Positions 35,254 to 45,142 of a stretch of 64,000 nucleotides of DNA are shown one piece after another. The DNA is from Floccularia luteovirens (lineage: Eukaryota; Basidiomycota; Agaricomycetes; Agaricales; Squamanitaceae), in the NCBI GenBank assembly GCA_009739215.1, contig VSJF01000012.1, positions 558,001 through 622,000 of the forward strand. The letters run 5' to 3'. The notes under the pieces were generated by a model. The model was not told the DNA's origin and did not search any database. It was given only the letters and a program-made list of their open reading frames with translations. Positions within the stretch are counted from its first letter, which is position 1, and the number at the start of each line of letters is the position of its first letter. The position numbers and the translations under genes are program-made.

Positions 35254-38200
35254 ATGTCGACTGACCGATCTGCTGAAGATAATACGGAGAAGGATCCCCC
35301 AAAGCACTCCAAGTACCGACTGAGTCTTTTCAATAAACACCCTTCTGATGCTGAAGAAAACGAGAAGGATGCCCTGCCGGACTCCGGGGGGAAAGCAACA
35401 GGAGACTCACTATCACCAGTCTCTATGGTACAATTATTCCGGTAAAAAGAACCTTTGGTTACTTTTTGGCCCTGCGTGTCATGATGTGTTGAACATTTGA
35501 CTTGGGTAGATTTTCAACAAAGTTGGAACTGTTCTTCGATTTCATAGGGCTGTTGACTGCTATTGCCGCTGGGGCTGGTCAGGTATGTTTTATGAGTCCA
35601 ACCCCACAACTTCTGCCTCAATAGTCAACATTAAACAGCCTCTTATGTCACTATTTTTTGGCAAATTGGTGACGTCGTTTGTCAAATTCACTACTGCAGT
35701 GCAAAACGCGAAATCAGGAGACCCAGCGGCTATAGCAGATCTAGCTCAAGCTGCGGCCGATTTTCGGGATGCTTCCGCTAGGAATGCTACATGGATTGTC
35801 TGCCTTGGTATGGTTTGTTGGTATTATTGACGTTCATAGACTAAAGGTCAACATAAGGGATTGGTATTTTCGTTTGTACATATACTTACATGGGTATTTG
35901 GACATATACTGGCGAGGCAAATGCCAAAAGGATACGGGAAACTTATCTTCGGGCAGTTTTACGCCAAGATATCCAATATTTTGACAATGTTGGTGCGGGA
36001 GAGGTCACAACGCGTATTCAGAATGACACACGTAAACCTAATGCTTTGCTCTTCTATTGCCTCTAAATACCTTTTTGTTTGAAGATCTGGTTCAACAAGG
36101 TATCTCAGAGAAAATTGCTCTGATTGTATCTGGACTGTCCAGTTTTGTTACTGGGTTTGTCCTCGGCTACATTCAATCCTGGAAGTTGGCACTGGCCTTG
36201 TCAACGATCCTACCTTGCATGATCATTGCTGGAGGGGTCATGTTTAAATTTATTTCAACTTACCCTCAGTGAGTGACAAACCCATTTACAATGGTTCCTC
36301 GATTTACGTATTCCGAATTAGGGTTGCACTTGGGCATGTCGCAAGTGGAGGAAGTTTAGCTGAGGAAGTAATCTCTACAATCAGAACAACAAAAGCGTTC
36401 GGATCGGAAGTCACATTGTCTGGCATGTATGACGAACATATCAACAAGGCCGAAGTTTTTGATATCAAGACTGCTATGTGGAATGGTGGTGGCTTGTCTG
36501 TGTTTTCTTTTATCATTTTTGCTGCATACGGACTTGGTAAGACTCAAAACTACCACGAATTTGCTGATTTTCGTAATTAATCTACGTTACCAATAGTATT
36601 TTCCTTCGGGACGACACTCATCAACCACGGTCAAGGTTAGTTCTAAGTTACTCCATTATACATTTTTGATAGCTGGTTCCTAACCAAGTGTTATTCATTT
36701 AGCTAGTGCAGGTACTGTTATCAGCGTATTTTCATCTATATTGATTGGTTCTGTATCTTTGGTAATGTTGCCTCCCGAACTACAAGGTATTTATGTACAT
36801 AACTGAAAATTATTTATGGCTAATTTGATCCGAATAGCTGTCACTCTAGCACGTGGAGCAGCAGCAAAGCTTTATACAACTATCGACCGCATTCCTGAGA
36901 TAGATTCCTCCAGCCTTAATGGTTTCAAACCTAAATCAGTTGACGGTGAAATATCCCTCGAAAATGTCAAATTTACGTACCCATCGCGTCCTGGCGTCCA
37001 GGTTGTGAAAGACCTCACGCTCACCTTCCGTGCCGGAAAAACCGCAGCACTGGTTGGTGCCTCAGGCTCGGGAAAATCAACCATTGTCTCCCTTGTCGAG
37101 CGCTTTTATGACCCAGATTCTGGTGTCGTTAAACTCGATGGAATCAACCTGAAGGACCTGAACTTGAAATGGCTACGTTCACAGATCGGTCTGGTATCAC
37201 AGGAACCCACACTTTTCTCTACCACCATCAAAGAAAACGTTGGATATGGTCTTATTAACACACCATATGAATACGCGTCAGAGGAAGAGAAATTCGTCTT
37301 GATCAAAGAGGCTTGTGTAAAAGCAAATGCAGACGAATTCATTACCAAACTGCCTATGGGTTACGATACCCCGGTCGGGGAACGAGGTTTTCTGTTGTCT
37401 GGTGGTCAAAAGCAGCGTGTCGCCATTGCTCGGGCAATTGTCTCTGATCCTAGAATTCTTCTCCTGGATGAAGCTACGAGTGCACTTGATACACAATCTG
37501 AAGGCATTGTGCAAGACGCTCTAGATAAAGCGACTGCAGGTACACTAAGTTTTGTATAGCAGGTGTTTCCAATCTGACACACCTACAGGCAGGACAACTA
37601 TCACGATTGCGCACCGCTTGTCCACCATTAAAGATGCTGATGTGATATATGTGATGGGTGATGGGCAGGTGCTAGAGCAAGGAACACACAACGAACTCAT
37701 TTCTGCTTCTGGTGCATATGCACGACTGGTTCAAGCTCAGAAATTGCGTGAAGGACAGGGAAACGAACAGAAAATCCACGGTCAAGGCAATGTAATTGAT
37801 GATGGAGAATCTGAAGACATGGAGAAAAGTGTTCGTGAAAAAGTACCGCTTAGCCGCAAGAACACGGAACATTCTCTGGCTAGCGACGCACTTGAGCAAA
37901 AACGCAAAGATGTTCCCGGAGAGGAGACAGCTTATCTCAGTTTACTGACAATCTTCGTACGTTTCGGAGATATGGTCCGCGATCAATGGAGAAACTACTT
38001 TTTTGGGTTCACCTTTGCTGTCAGTGAGTGACTCTCCTCAGAAATGAATTCATGGATATAATCTCTTTTCAGTGAACGGCATGGTATGGCCAGCTTTGGG
38101 CCTTGTCTATGCCACAGGTATTCAAGGATTTTCCCTGAGTAGTCCAGCTGAGCGTCGCTTCCACGGAGACCGCACAGCTCTGTGGTAAATATACGATTTT

Positions 38201-40467
38201 TATATATCACGAAACATTTGAGTTGATTGAATCTAGGTTCCTCGTCATTGCAATTCTAGCTGCAATAGCCGCAGCCTTCCAAAACTATATATTCTCGGCT
38301 TCTGCTGCAAGGTTAACGTCAAGGTTGCGAAGCACCAGTTTTAAAGCTATCCTTAGGCAAGATGGTGAGTGCGAAATGCATAATAACACTAATGTCATTT
38401 CATTGCTCACCGTATCTATCAAGTCGAATTCTTTGATGCACCTGGAAATAATGTGAGTTGTTCAGTCCATCTGACTACTGGTGTGAAATGATGCTAATTA
38501 TGTCAAAAGACTGGCGGTTTGACCGCTGATTTGAGTGGAAATCCACAAAAGGTTAATGCACTGGCTGGAATCACCCTTGGAGCGTGTGTATATAATGTAC
38601 TTGTCCTATTTATGCTTGCTGACCTAGGCATAGTATATTCCAGAGCCTGGCCACATTGGTTTCCGGGTCGATTCTTGGCCTTGTGTTCATCTGGCGGGTT
38701 GCGTTAGTCGGAATAGGTAAGAGACCCTAAATCAGTAGATGCAAATTTATAATTGAATGATGCCAGCTTGTATGCCTGTACTTGTATCACTGGGCTACAT
38801 CCGCCTTGTAAGTCTTTCGTAAGTTTGTATTTCATAGCTAACACGGAACTTGATATAGCATGTTGTTGTACTGAAGGATCAAGCGAATAAAGCAGCACAT
38901 AATGCCTCTGCAAATATAGCTTGTGAAGCTGCTGGATCTATCCGTACCGTGGCGGCTTTAACAAGAGAGGAAGACTACTTGGATCTGTACAGCAAAAGCC
39001 TAGAAATAACTCAGGCTAGATCTAGCCGAACCGCAATTCGGAGCAATGGATTATACGCATTCTCACAATCTGCAACCTTTTTTGTCATAGCACTTGTGTT
39101 TTGGTATGGATCACTTCTTGTTTCAAGGCAGCAAGCAAGCACTTTTCAATTCTTTGTAGGGTTGATGGTATGTCACCGACTTCTGAATTAATTTTTGGTG
39201 TACCAGATACTTATTATTCTCAGAGCACGACATTTGGAGCTGTTCAAGCTGGCAACCTATTCTCGTTCATGCCTGACGTTTCTTCTGCGAAAAGTGCAGC
39301 TTCAGATATTATCAGGCTACTTGACTCTACACCACAGATCGATGCGGAATCATCTGAAGGTAAAAATATCAATTCCGAAAAATGTCATGGACATATTCGC
39401 TTCGAAAATGTTCACTTCAGATATCCTACCCGTCCAGGTGTCCGTGTACTGCGTGGCATTTCACTCGCAGTCGAACCCGGCACATATATTGCCCTAGTAG
39501 GAGCGAGTGGATCTGGGAAGAGTACTGTGTATGTAAAATCATCCGAAATAATCTGTCGCCAACAGTTGACCGAGATTCATCAGCATTCAACTAATTGAGA
39601 GGTTCTATGACCCTCTAGCTGGAGAAATATATGTGAGCAACTGTGCCCTTGAACTAATTTCAAACCAGACTGAATTGTCACAGCTGGACAATGAACGTAT
39701 ATCTGAACTGAATATCCGGGATTACCGTAGACATATGGCTTTGGTGTCACAAGAACCTACACTCTACGCAGGCACAATCAGATTTAACATATTGCTTGGT
39801 GCTATCAAACCAATCTCCGATGTTTCGCAAGAAGAGCTCGAGGATGCTTGCAGAAAAGCTAACATTTTGGATTATATTAATTCATTACCTGAGTGAGTTG
39901 CCACAGCTATACACATATATCTTAATCTCATCTCTCTCTAGTGGTTTCGATACAGAAGTTGGAGGAAAAGGATCACAACTATCGGGTGGTCAGAAACGTT
40001 AGTACATGAACCTTACAAGGATATCAGCCATGCTAATTGGGGGTTTCGGGCAAAGAACGCATCGCGATCGCGCGTGCATTGTTACGCAATCCGAAAGTGC
40101 TCCTTTTGGACGAGGTGAAGTGTTGATTTCGCGTGATTGTCCGATCTTTAATGTTCATGGGTGAATGATACAGGCGACGTCTGCTCTAGACTCAAATTCA
40201 GAGAAGGTAGTGCAAGAGGCTCTTGACCAAGCTGCTAAGGGACGGACCACAATAGCCATTGCACACAGATTGTCAACCATTCAAAACGCAGATCGCATGT
40301 ATGTGTTGTTGGTGCGGCAGCTAACGAACACGTTGAACTGACTCTTTACGTACAGATATTTTATCAAGGAAGGTAGTGTCAGTGAATCTGGCACGCACGA
40401 CCAGCTGTTAGCGAAACGAGGGGATTATTATGAATACGTGCAATTGCAAGCTTTGAGCAAGCAGTAA
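35254..40467 (+). CDS. ABCB/MDR-type full ABC transporter (paralogue 1)
   Basis: Plasma-membrane exporter of the multidrug/pheromone type, TMD-NBD-TMD-NBD. 24 exons: 35254-35441, 35510-35582, 35639-35807, 35858-36031, 36085-36268, 36322-36536, 36597-36635, 36703-36786, 36838-37539, 37589-38023, 38073-38184, 38237-38364, 38424-38452, 38510-38583, 38634-38716, 38767-38807, 38859-39167, 39224-39528, 39584-39632, 39684-39892, 39942-39997, 40056-40114, 40174-40298, 40356-40467 (1317 residues). Both nucleotide-binding domains are complete: Walker A Gly-Ala-Ser-Gly-Ser-Gly-Lys-Ser-Thr twice, signatures Leu-Leu-Ser-Gly-Gly-Gln and Gln-Leu-Ser-Gly-Gly-Gln, Walker B Leu-Leu-Leu-Asp-Glu, and His-loops. 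The linker is acidic and basic. All junctions keep frame, so it appears functional. The substrate is unknown. Confidence 0.95.
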
Positions 40468-41091
40468 TACTTGGTTACGATTAAGTATTAGTAGTATAAA
40501 GTACCCCATCTCGTGACATATTAGATCAAGTATATTAATACAAGACCATCCCTTTTCCAGAGTTTCATTCAAGGCCGGTGGGGACGTTAAGGAAAGGATG
40601 AGTGACCTGAGTTGCTTATGTAACGCAGCAACGTAATTTTATTCCAACTCTAATTCTATTTCACTCAGATATCTGTCTTGTCTTCTTCGCCCTTCCCTTT
40701 CTTTTGTTTTCTTCTCGTTTCTGCTGCCTCACGATGCGCTAGCAGGGTCATCGACTGCTTAGGTCATCAACATTTTCAGCCTGAATCACTTTTGTAATGT
40801 AGCTAGGGGAATTTATATATTTCCATTTGCAATTTGGACTTAACTTTGCGTTCTTATAGCAGCTGCAGGTGTATCATGAAGATTTTGGACAAGAGGTTCC
40901 CTCATTTCGTAGATGATGTCGTTCGAGATTCACAAATTAATGTTCCTGACCGATGTTATGGCAAACTGCTCAAAGAGCTCGATCAAACTCCAGGATTTTA
41001 ATCAGAACTCCGATTTTTTTCAGACAATGGACCGAACATTAATCACTCTGGGACTTGACATCTAGCTCCAACGATATACCGTCAGCGGAAT
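40468..41091. other. Spacer downstream of ABC paralogue 1, part of the duplicated unit
   Basis: Contains no ORF of note. Its later part (from about 40857) is repeated in diverged form from about 43540: both carry GCAGGTGTATCATG, a GATGTCGTTCGA box and the AACTCCGATTT box. This shows that the tandem duplication includes the ABC 3' flank as well as the genes. Confidence 0.6.
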
Positions 41092-41410
41092 ATTGTGATT
41101 GCTCAACTACAAGGAGAATTTGTCTCCGCCGAAATCAATCTTCCTGGAATTACTATCTTTGTTCCTAAGGTCTTTCCGCGCGATATTTCTTCGGAAGCAG
41201 TACCTCTCCTGTTTAGTAGTCATGAATCCAATGAGGCCTTACTGCCAAGAAATACCATATCTCGTACGGAGCTTTTCGACTCGCTTAAATCCTAAAAAGT
41301 CGGATTAACCAAAGTATTCATCAGGTCACGGTCATGTACCGTGTTTCCAGTATATGATATACGTCGTTTAAAGACGATCCTTTTTGCAATGTTTCCCCGC
41401 TACCGATGTT
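41092..41410 (+). repeat. Promoter module, copy 1 (upstream of GH131-CBM1)
   Basis: Directly upstream of the GH131 gene. The segment 41185-41410 matches 44035-44275 at roughly 95% by eye. A more diverged copy lies at 43748-44034. It contains a perfect 6-bp-arm inverted repeat (41327-41343). A 66-codon open frame inside it is also broken differently in the copies, so I do not call it a gene. Confidence 0.75.
41327..41343. promoter_or_regulatory. Inverted repeat CACGGT-n5-ACCGTG in the repeated promoter
   Basis: Perfect inverted repeat, arms CACGGT and ACCGTG around CATGT, about 170 bp upstream of the GH131 ATG. It is conserved unchanged in the second cassette (44180-44196). Shape and position suggest a binding site for a dimeric transcription factor; this is inference. 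Confidence 0.45.
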
Positions 41411-41465
41411 TATCCCAACATCAGACTGGACAAGCGCAATGTTTGATTTTTCAGGGGTTTCAGAC

Positions 41466-41473
41466 GTATTTAA
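41466..41473 (+). promoter_or_regulatory. TATA-like element of the GH131 gene
   Basis: GTATTTAA-type sequence about 40 bases before the ATG at 41510. The equivalent place in the CBM1-only copy reads TTATTTTA. Weak but well placed. Confidence 0.35.
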
Positions 41474-41509
41474 GGGGGAACTATTCATCAAATAACATCA
41501 ACGATCACT

Positions 41510-42843
41510 ATGACTGTCGCTTGGATCTTGTTGGCTTTCTTTGCTACTGCTGTCAGAGCAGGTACCACCTTGTGGTCCGGAAATTTTAATGCATTCTCCA
41601 CTGTCGCCGACTTTGATAAATGTTAGTGTACTCAGAAGGTAGATCATATTTATCATTGACATTTTTCGCCAGGGTCGTGGGCTAGTCAAGTTGGTCCATA
41701 CCAATGGGTAAGTAATCACTTGTAGTAATTGATTTACAGCCTGACTACATCCATACTACCCTTCAAGTATATCCATGGTACACAACCTACTTCTCACTAC
41801 CTAGCTCTCTCTCCATCCTACAAAAATCCTGCTGATACCTCTGAGACTAATGGCCTCAAGGTCACTATTGACTCTACCGCCACATGGAACTCGAACATGG
41901 AGAGGACAGAATTAATCCCCCAAACGACTGCTAACCTGGGTACTGGAAATCTATTTTACCACTTTTCCGTCAAACGGTCCAACACGAATGCTCCTGATGT
42001 ATGTTTTATACCAATCAAACAATGATAATGATCTAATAAATGCATTTGATAGCCAACCCTAGAACATCAAGTCGTCTTCTTTGAGAGCCACTTCACTGAG
42101 GTCCATCATGCATTCCGAAAGAATAGTGGCAAATACTAATGTTAATTGCAGCTTAAATACGGTGTTGGCCAAAACCCGACAAATTTAGTATGGATGGTTA
42201 CTGGACAGGAGAAATGGAGCACACCTTTCACAGCCGATACTTGGTTCAATTTTGCATACGATATCAACGTTAGATCAACACTCTAAAATACAATATAAAA
42301 CGAGTTGCTAACATTTTCACAGTTTTCAGCAGGCACTGTTGGCCTTTGGGCATCTACTGGATCCTCTCCTCTTACCAAGGTCGTGCAAAATGTGGCTGCT
42401 AGCACATCTACGAACTCTGCCGACTGGCATCTTGGTGTCCTCCGTATTGTTAATACACCCGGTGTGGAAGACTGGTATTTCAGTGGTGTATACATAGAAA
42501 ACGGCCCTATCACAACATCCGTCGGGTCGGGAACGGGTTCTGGTGGAACATCACCTCCAGTTACTACACCTACCACACCTACAAGTCCTACCTCCGCTCC
42601 ACCGACTACCACTACCCCATCCGGTCCCAAACAAACACAATGGGGCCAATGCGGAGGTTAGAATCCAATATGGAAATTGTATAATATCACTAACCATCCA
42701 TCCCTCAGGTCAAGGCTACACAGGCATAACTGTTTGCGCCAGCCCATACCAGTGTGTTGCGGTCTCACCCCCTTATTATTACCAGGTATGCACACTTGAA
42801 TAATCCATACTGCCACTAAATATTTCTTATTCAGTGCCAATGA
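41510..42843 (+). CDS. Secreted GH131 beta-glucanase with C-terminal CBM1
   Basis: Glycoside hydrolase family 131 enzyme, cleaving beta-1,3/1,4/1,6-glucans, with a fungal cellulose-binding module. Exons: 41510-41621, 41673-41707, 41768-41998, 42053-42100, 42152-42268, 42323-42656, 42709-42785, 42835-42843 (320 residues). A signal peptide covers residues 1-17 (ends Val-Arg-Ala). The GH131 core contains Thr-Leu-Trp-Ser-Gly, Gln-Val-Gly-Pro-Tyr-Gln-Trp-Tyr-Ile-His-Gly, Glu-Arg-Thr-Glu-Leu and Leu-Lys-Tyr-Gly-Val. A Thr/Pro/Ser linker leads to CBM1 (Trp-Gly-Gln-Cys-Gly-Gly, Gly-Tyr-Thr-Gly, Ser-Pro-Tyr-Gln-Cys, Tyr-Tyr-Gln-Cys). The last exon is 9 nt and encodes only Cys-Gln-stop, completing the CBM1 disulfide. 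Complete and likely active. Confidence 0.92.
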
Positions 42844-42984
42844 AAGTCTCGCAGTAACATGACTAAAGGAACAGATGAGATGTATGGATCGCGAATTTTG
42901 GCTAATAATAACAGTGTACTTGACGACCCCTTTGATATCTTGTACTGCTTCGAAATTGCACCGTATTCAAGAATTCAAAAAGAC
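42844..42984 (+). repeat. 3' flank of GH131, repeated after the CBM1-only gene
   Basis: This stretch resembles 44703-44845: both hold a variant of ATGAGAYGTATGGATCGC, then TTGCTTCGAAATTGC-like sequence and CAAGAATTCA. It marks the right-hand part of the duplicated unit. No gene. Confidence 0.6.
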
Positions 42985-43424
42985 TCAGGGTGGTCTGAGG
43001 TCTGATTTGAGTGGAAATCCACAAAAGATCGATGCACTAGCTGATACCACGCTTGGAGCGTATGAACATGCTGTACTCGCCTGTTTAGTGGTTTCTGATC
43101 CAGACATAGTATAATCCAGAGCTTGGCTACGCGAGTTGTGTTATTCGGGGCCGAATAGGACCGTAAGAGATCCATCGATTCTCGGTCAGTAGACGCCTGT
43201 ACTTGTGTCGCGGCTACACTCATTTTGTAAGTCTTTGGTAAGCTTTGTATCTCATGGCTATCACTGAACATCATGCTAGTAGCGTGTTGAACTGAAACAA
43301 CTTTACGTACAGATATATCATCAAGGAAGGCTGTGTCAGTGACTCTTCCACCCGCGACCAGCTGTTCGCGAAACGAGGGGATTACTACGAATACGTGCAA
43401 TTGCAAGCCTTGAGCAAGCAGTAG
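42985..43424 (+). pseudogene. Scrambled relic of an ABCB transporter 3' region
   Basis: Remains of a third copy of the ABC transporter, in the orientation of paralogue 1. About 42990-43065 corresponds to exon 14, with decayed exon-15 sequence to about 43135. About 43190-43235 corresponds to exon 16. From there it jumps to the last exon: 43313-43424 is exactly 112 nt, as in both intact genes, and still ends Leu-Ser-Lys-Gln-stop. Exons 17-23, including the second Walker A and signature, are missing. It cannot make a transporter. It lies just after the GH131 3' flank, which places the duplication junction near 42980-42990. Confidence 0.85.
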
Positions 43425-43747
43425 CACTTGGCTACGATCAGCACCCCATCTCATGCCAATACACTGGGCCACGCGTAGTAATACTGGAAACGGCTGTACA
43501 TTCAGAACGTAATCGTTCTTATAGTATGTTTTACGCAGCAGCAGGTGTATCATGGAGTGTTTGCCAGCCCTCACCCTTAGGCGATGTCGTTCGATTCGCA
43601 AATTATTGTTTATGACCTGCTCACAGATTCGGAGCAAATTCAAATTTCAGGATTTTGACTAGAACTCCGATTTCTGACCGAACCTCAAAAGATCTGAAAC
43701 AATGACTCTAGGACTTCTCGATGGCATGCAGATGCTGTCAGTAGAAT

Positions 43748-44034
43748 ATTGTGATTGTGCAACTACAAGAGGAATTGGTCTCCGCCAAAATCAATCTTCC
43801 CGGAGTTACCTATATTCGCTCCTAGTCCTAAGTCCTTCCGCGCGCGATTTCTTCGGGGGTAGTGCCCCGCTTGGTGGGTGGGATGAAGTGAATGGAATCT
43901 GTTTGGCATCATCACCTGTACGAAGCTTTTCAATTCGCTTAAAAATCTATACAGATTGACCAAAGTATTCAGATTGCGATCATGGATTCTGGGGTATGGC
44001 ATATATCGATACGAGGCGTCCCTTTTGCAATGTT
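43748..44034 (+). repeat. Promoter module, copy 2 (diverged)
   Basis: Begins TTGTGATTGTGCAACTACAA, corresponding to 41092 onward in copy 1, and follows it with many substitutions and small indels up to TTTTGCAATGTTT. Copy 3 follows directly. The inverted repeat is not preserved here. Confidence 0.65.
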
Positions 44035-44275
44035 TCATTTCTTCGGAAGTAGTACCTCTCCATGTTTAGTAGTCATGAATCCAATGTGGCCTTACTGCCA
44101 AGAAATACCATACCTCGTACGGAGCTTTTCGACTCTCTTAAATCCTAAAAAGTCGGATTAACCAAAGTATTCATCAGGTCACGGTCATGTACCGTGTTTC
44201 CAGCATACGATATACGTCGTTTAAAGACGATCCTTTTTGCAATGTTTCCCCGCTACCGACGTTTATCCCAAAATT
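44035..44275 (+). repeat. Promoter module, copy 3 (near-identical to copy 1)
   Basis: Matches 41185-41410 with only scattered substitutions, including the Arg-codon-free AT-rich end and the intact inverted repeat. It lies directly upstream of the CBM1-only gene. Its similarity is much higher than that of copy 2, so it was added or converted more recently. Confidence 0.78.
44180..44196. promoter_or_regulatory. Inverted repeat CACGGT-n5-ACCGTG, second copy
   Basis: Identical in arms and spacer to 41327-41343, about 165 bp before the ATG at 44362. Conservation beside substituted flanks is consistent with function but is not proof. Confidence 0.4.
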
Positions 44276-44361
44276 AGCATCCTCACCAATTTTTAAGTTT
44301 GAGAGATTTCAGACTTATTTTAGAGGGAACTACTCATCAAAATAACACCATCATCATCACT

Positions 44362-44702
44362 ATGAATATCGCTTGGATCTTACTAGCATTCTTTGCAACT
44401 GCTGTCAGAGCAGAATCCACAAGTCCTACAAGTCCTACCTCCACTCCACCGACTACCACCATCCCATCTTTTCCCGCACAAACACATTGGGGTCAATGCA
44501 GAGGTTAGAATCCAAGATAGCGGACATTGTGTAATATCACTAATCATCCATCACTCAGGTCAAGGCTACACGGGTATAACTGTTTGTGAGAGCCCATACC
44601 AGTGTGTTCCCACCGCGCCCCCGTTTTTTTACCACGTATGTATGCTTGAATATTCCATTTAGCAACTAAATAAAATTTGCTACTTCTTTCCAGTGCTTAT
44701 GA
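44362..44702 (+). CDS. Secreted CBM1-only protein derived from GH131 (catalytic domain lost)
   Basis: Exons 44362-44503, 44559-44635, 44694-44702 encode 75 residues: a signal peptide almost identical to the GH131 one, a short Ser/Thr/Pro linker, and one CBM1. Exon 1 fuses what are GH131 exons 1 and 6 (signal peptide directly to linker). The last two introns and the 9-nt terminal exon are kept. The CBM1 retains four Cys and the aromatic Trp and Tyr. The usual Cys-Gly-Gly became Cys-Arg-Gly, and the C-terminal Tyr-Tyr-Gln-Cys became Phe-Tyr-His-Cys. All frames and splice sites are intact, so a secreted cellulose-binding miniprotein is plausible. Confidence 0.78.
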
Positions 44703-45142
44703 AAGTTTTGACATAATAAAATCATAGGAATAAATGAGACGTATGGATCGCAGATTTCAGACAATGGTAATTGTGCGAGACGACCTCTTTGCTATCTTAT
44801 ATTGCTTCGAAATTGCCAGTGCACGATATTCAAGAATTCAGAAATCCGAAAAGCCAACAACCCGCCTGGCTATAAATATAGTATCCAGTCACTGGGGTCC
44901 CAGTGTCTATCTACATCATCTATCTCTCGCGACTAGCCTTCCTATGCTCCCGTGTCATTGCATATAACAAATCCATACGTTGATTATACAGGTTGTGTTA
45001 TTGAGCCGGCCCGCGACTTCTCGTGAGGTTCTCTCATACCATCAGCTGATAGCATTTCAGATCCCGGCGACCTTCTCTTATAAGATAGAACTGTGTGAAG
45101 GTGAATTTGACGAAACTCAGTTTATCCCAGAAACCTATAAGC
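44703..45142. other. Duplicate 3' flank and promoter of the CE16 gene
   Basis: The first part (to about 44845) repeats the GH131 3' flank. The rest is presumably the CE16 promoter; TATAAATATA lies at 44871-44880. No separate gene seen. Confidence 0.45.

Noticed and set aside
35022..35333. 103-codon minus-strand frame before ABC paralogue 1
   Set aside because: Antisense to the ABC first exon, no family features, composition not protein-like.
41095..41295. 66-codon frame in the promoter module upstream of GH131
   Set aside because: The corresponding frames in the other two module copies are broken by indels, so it is not under coding constraint.
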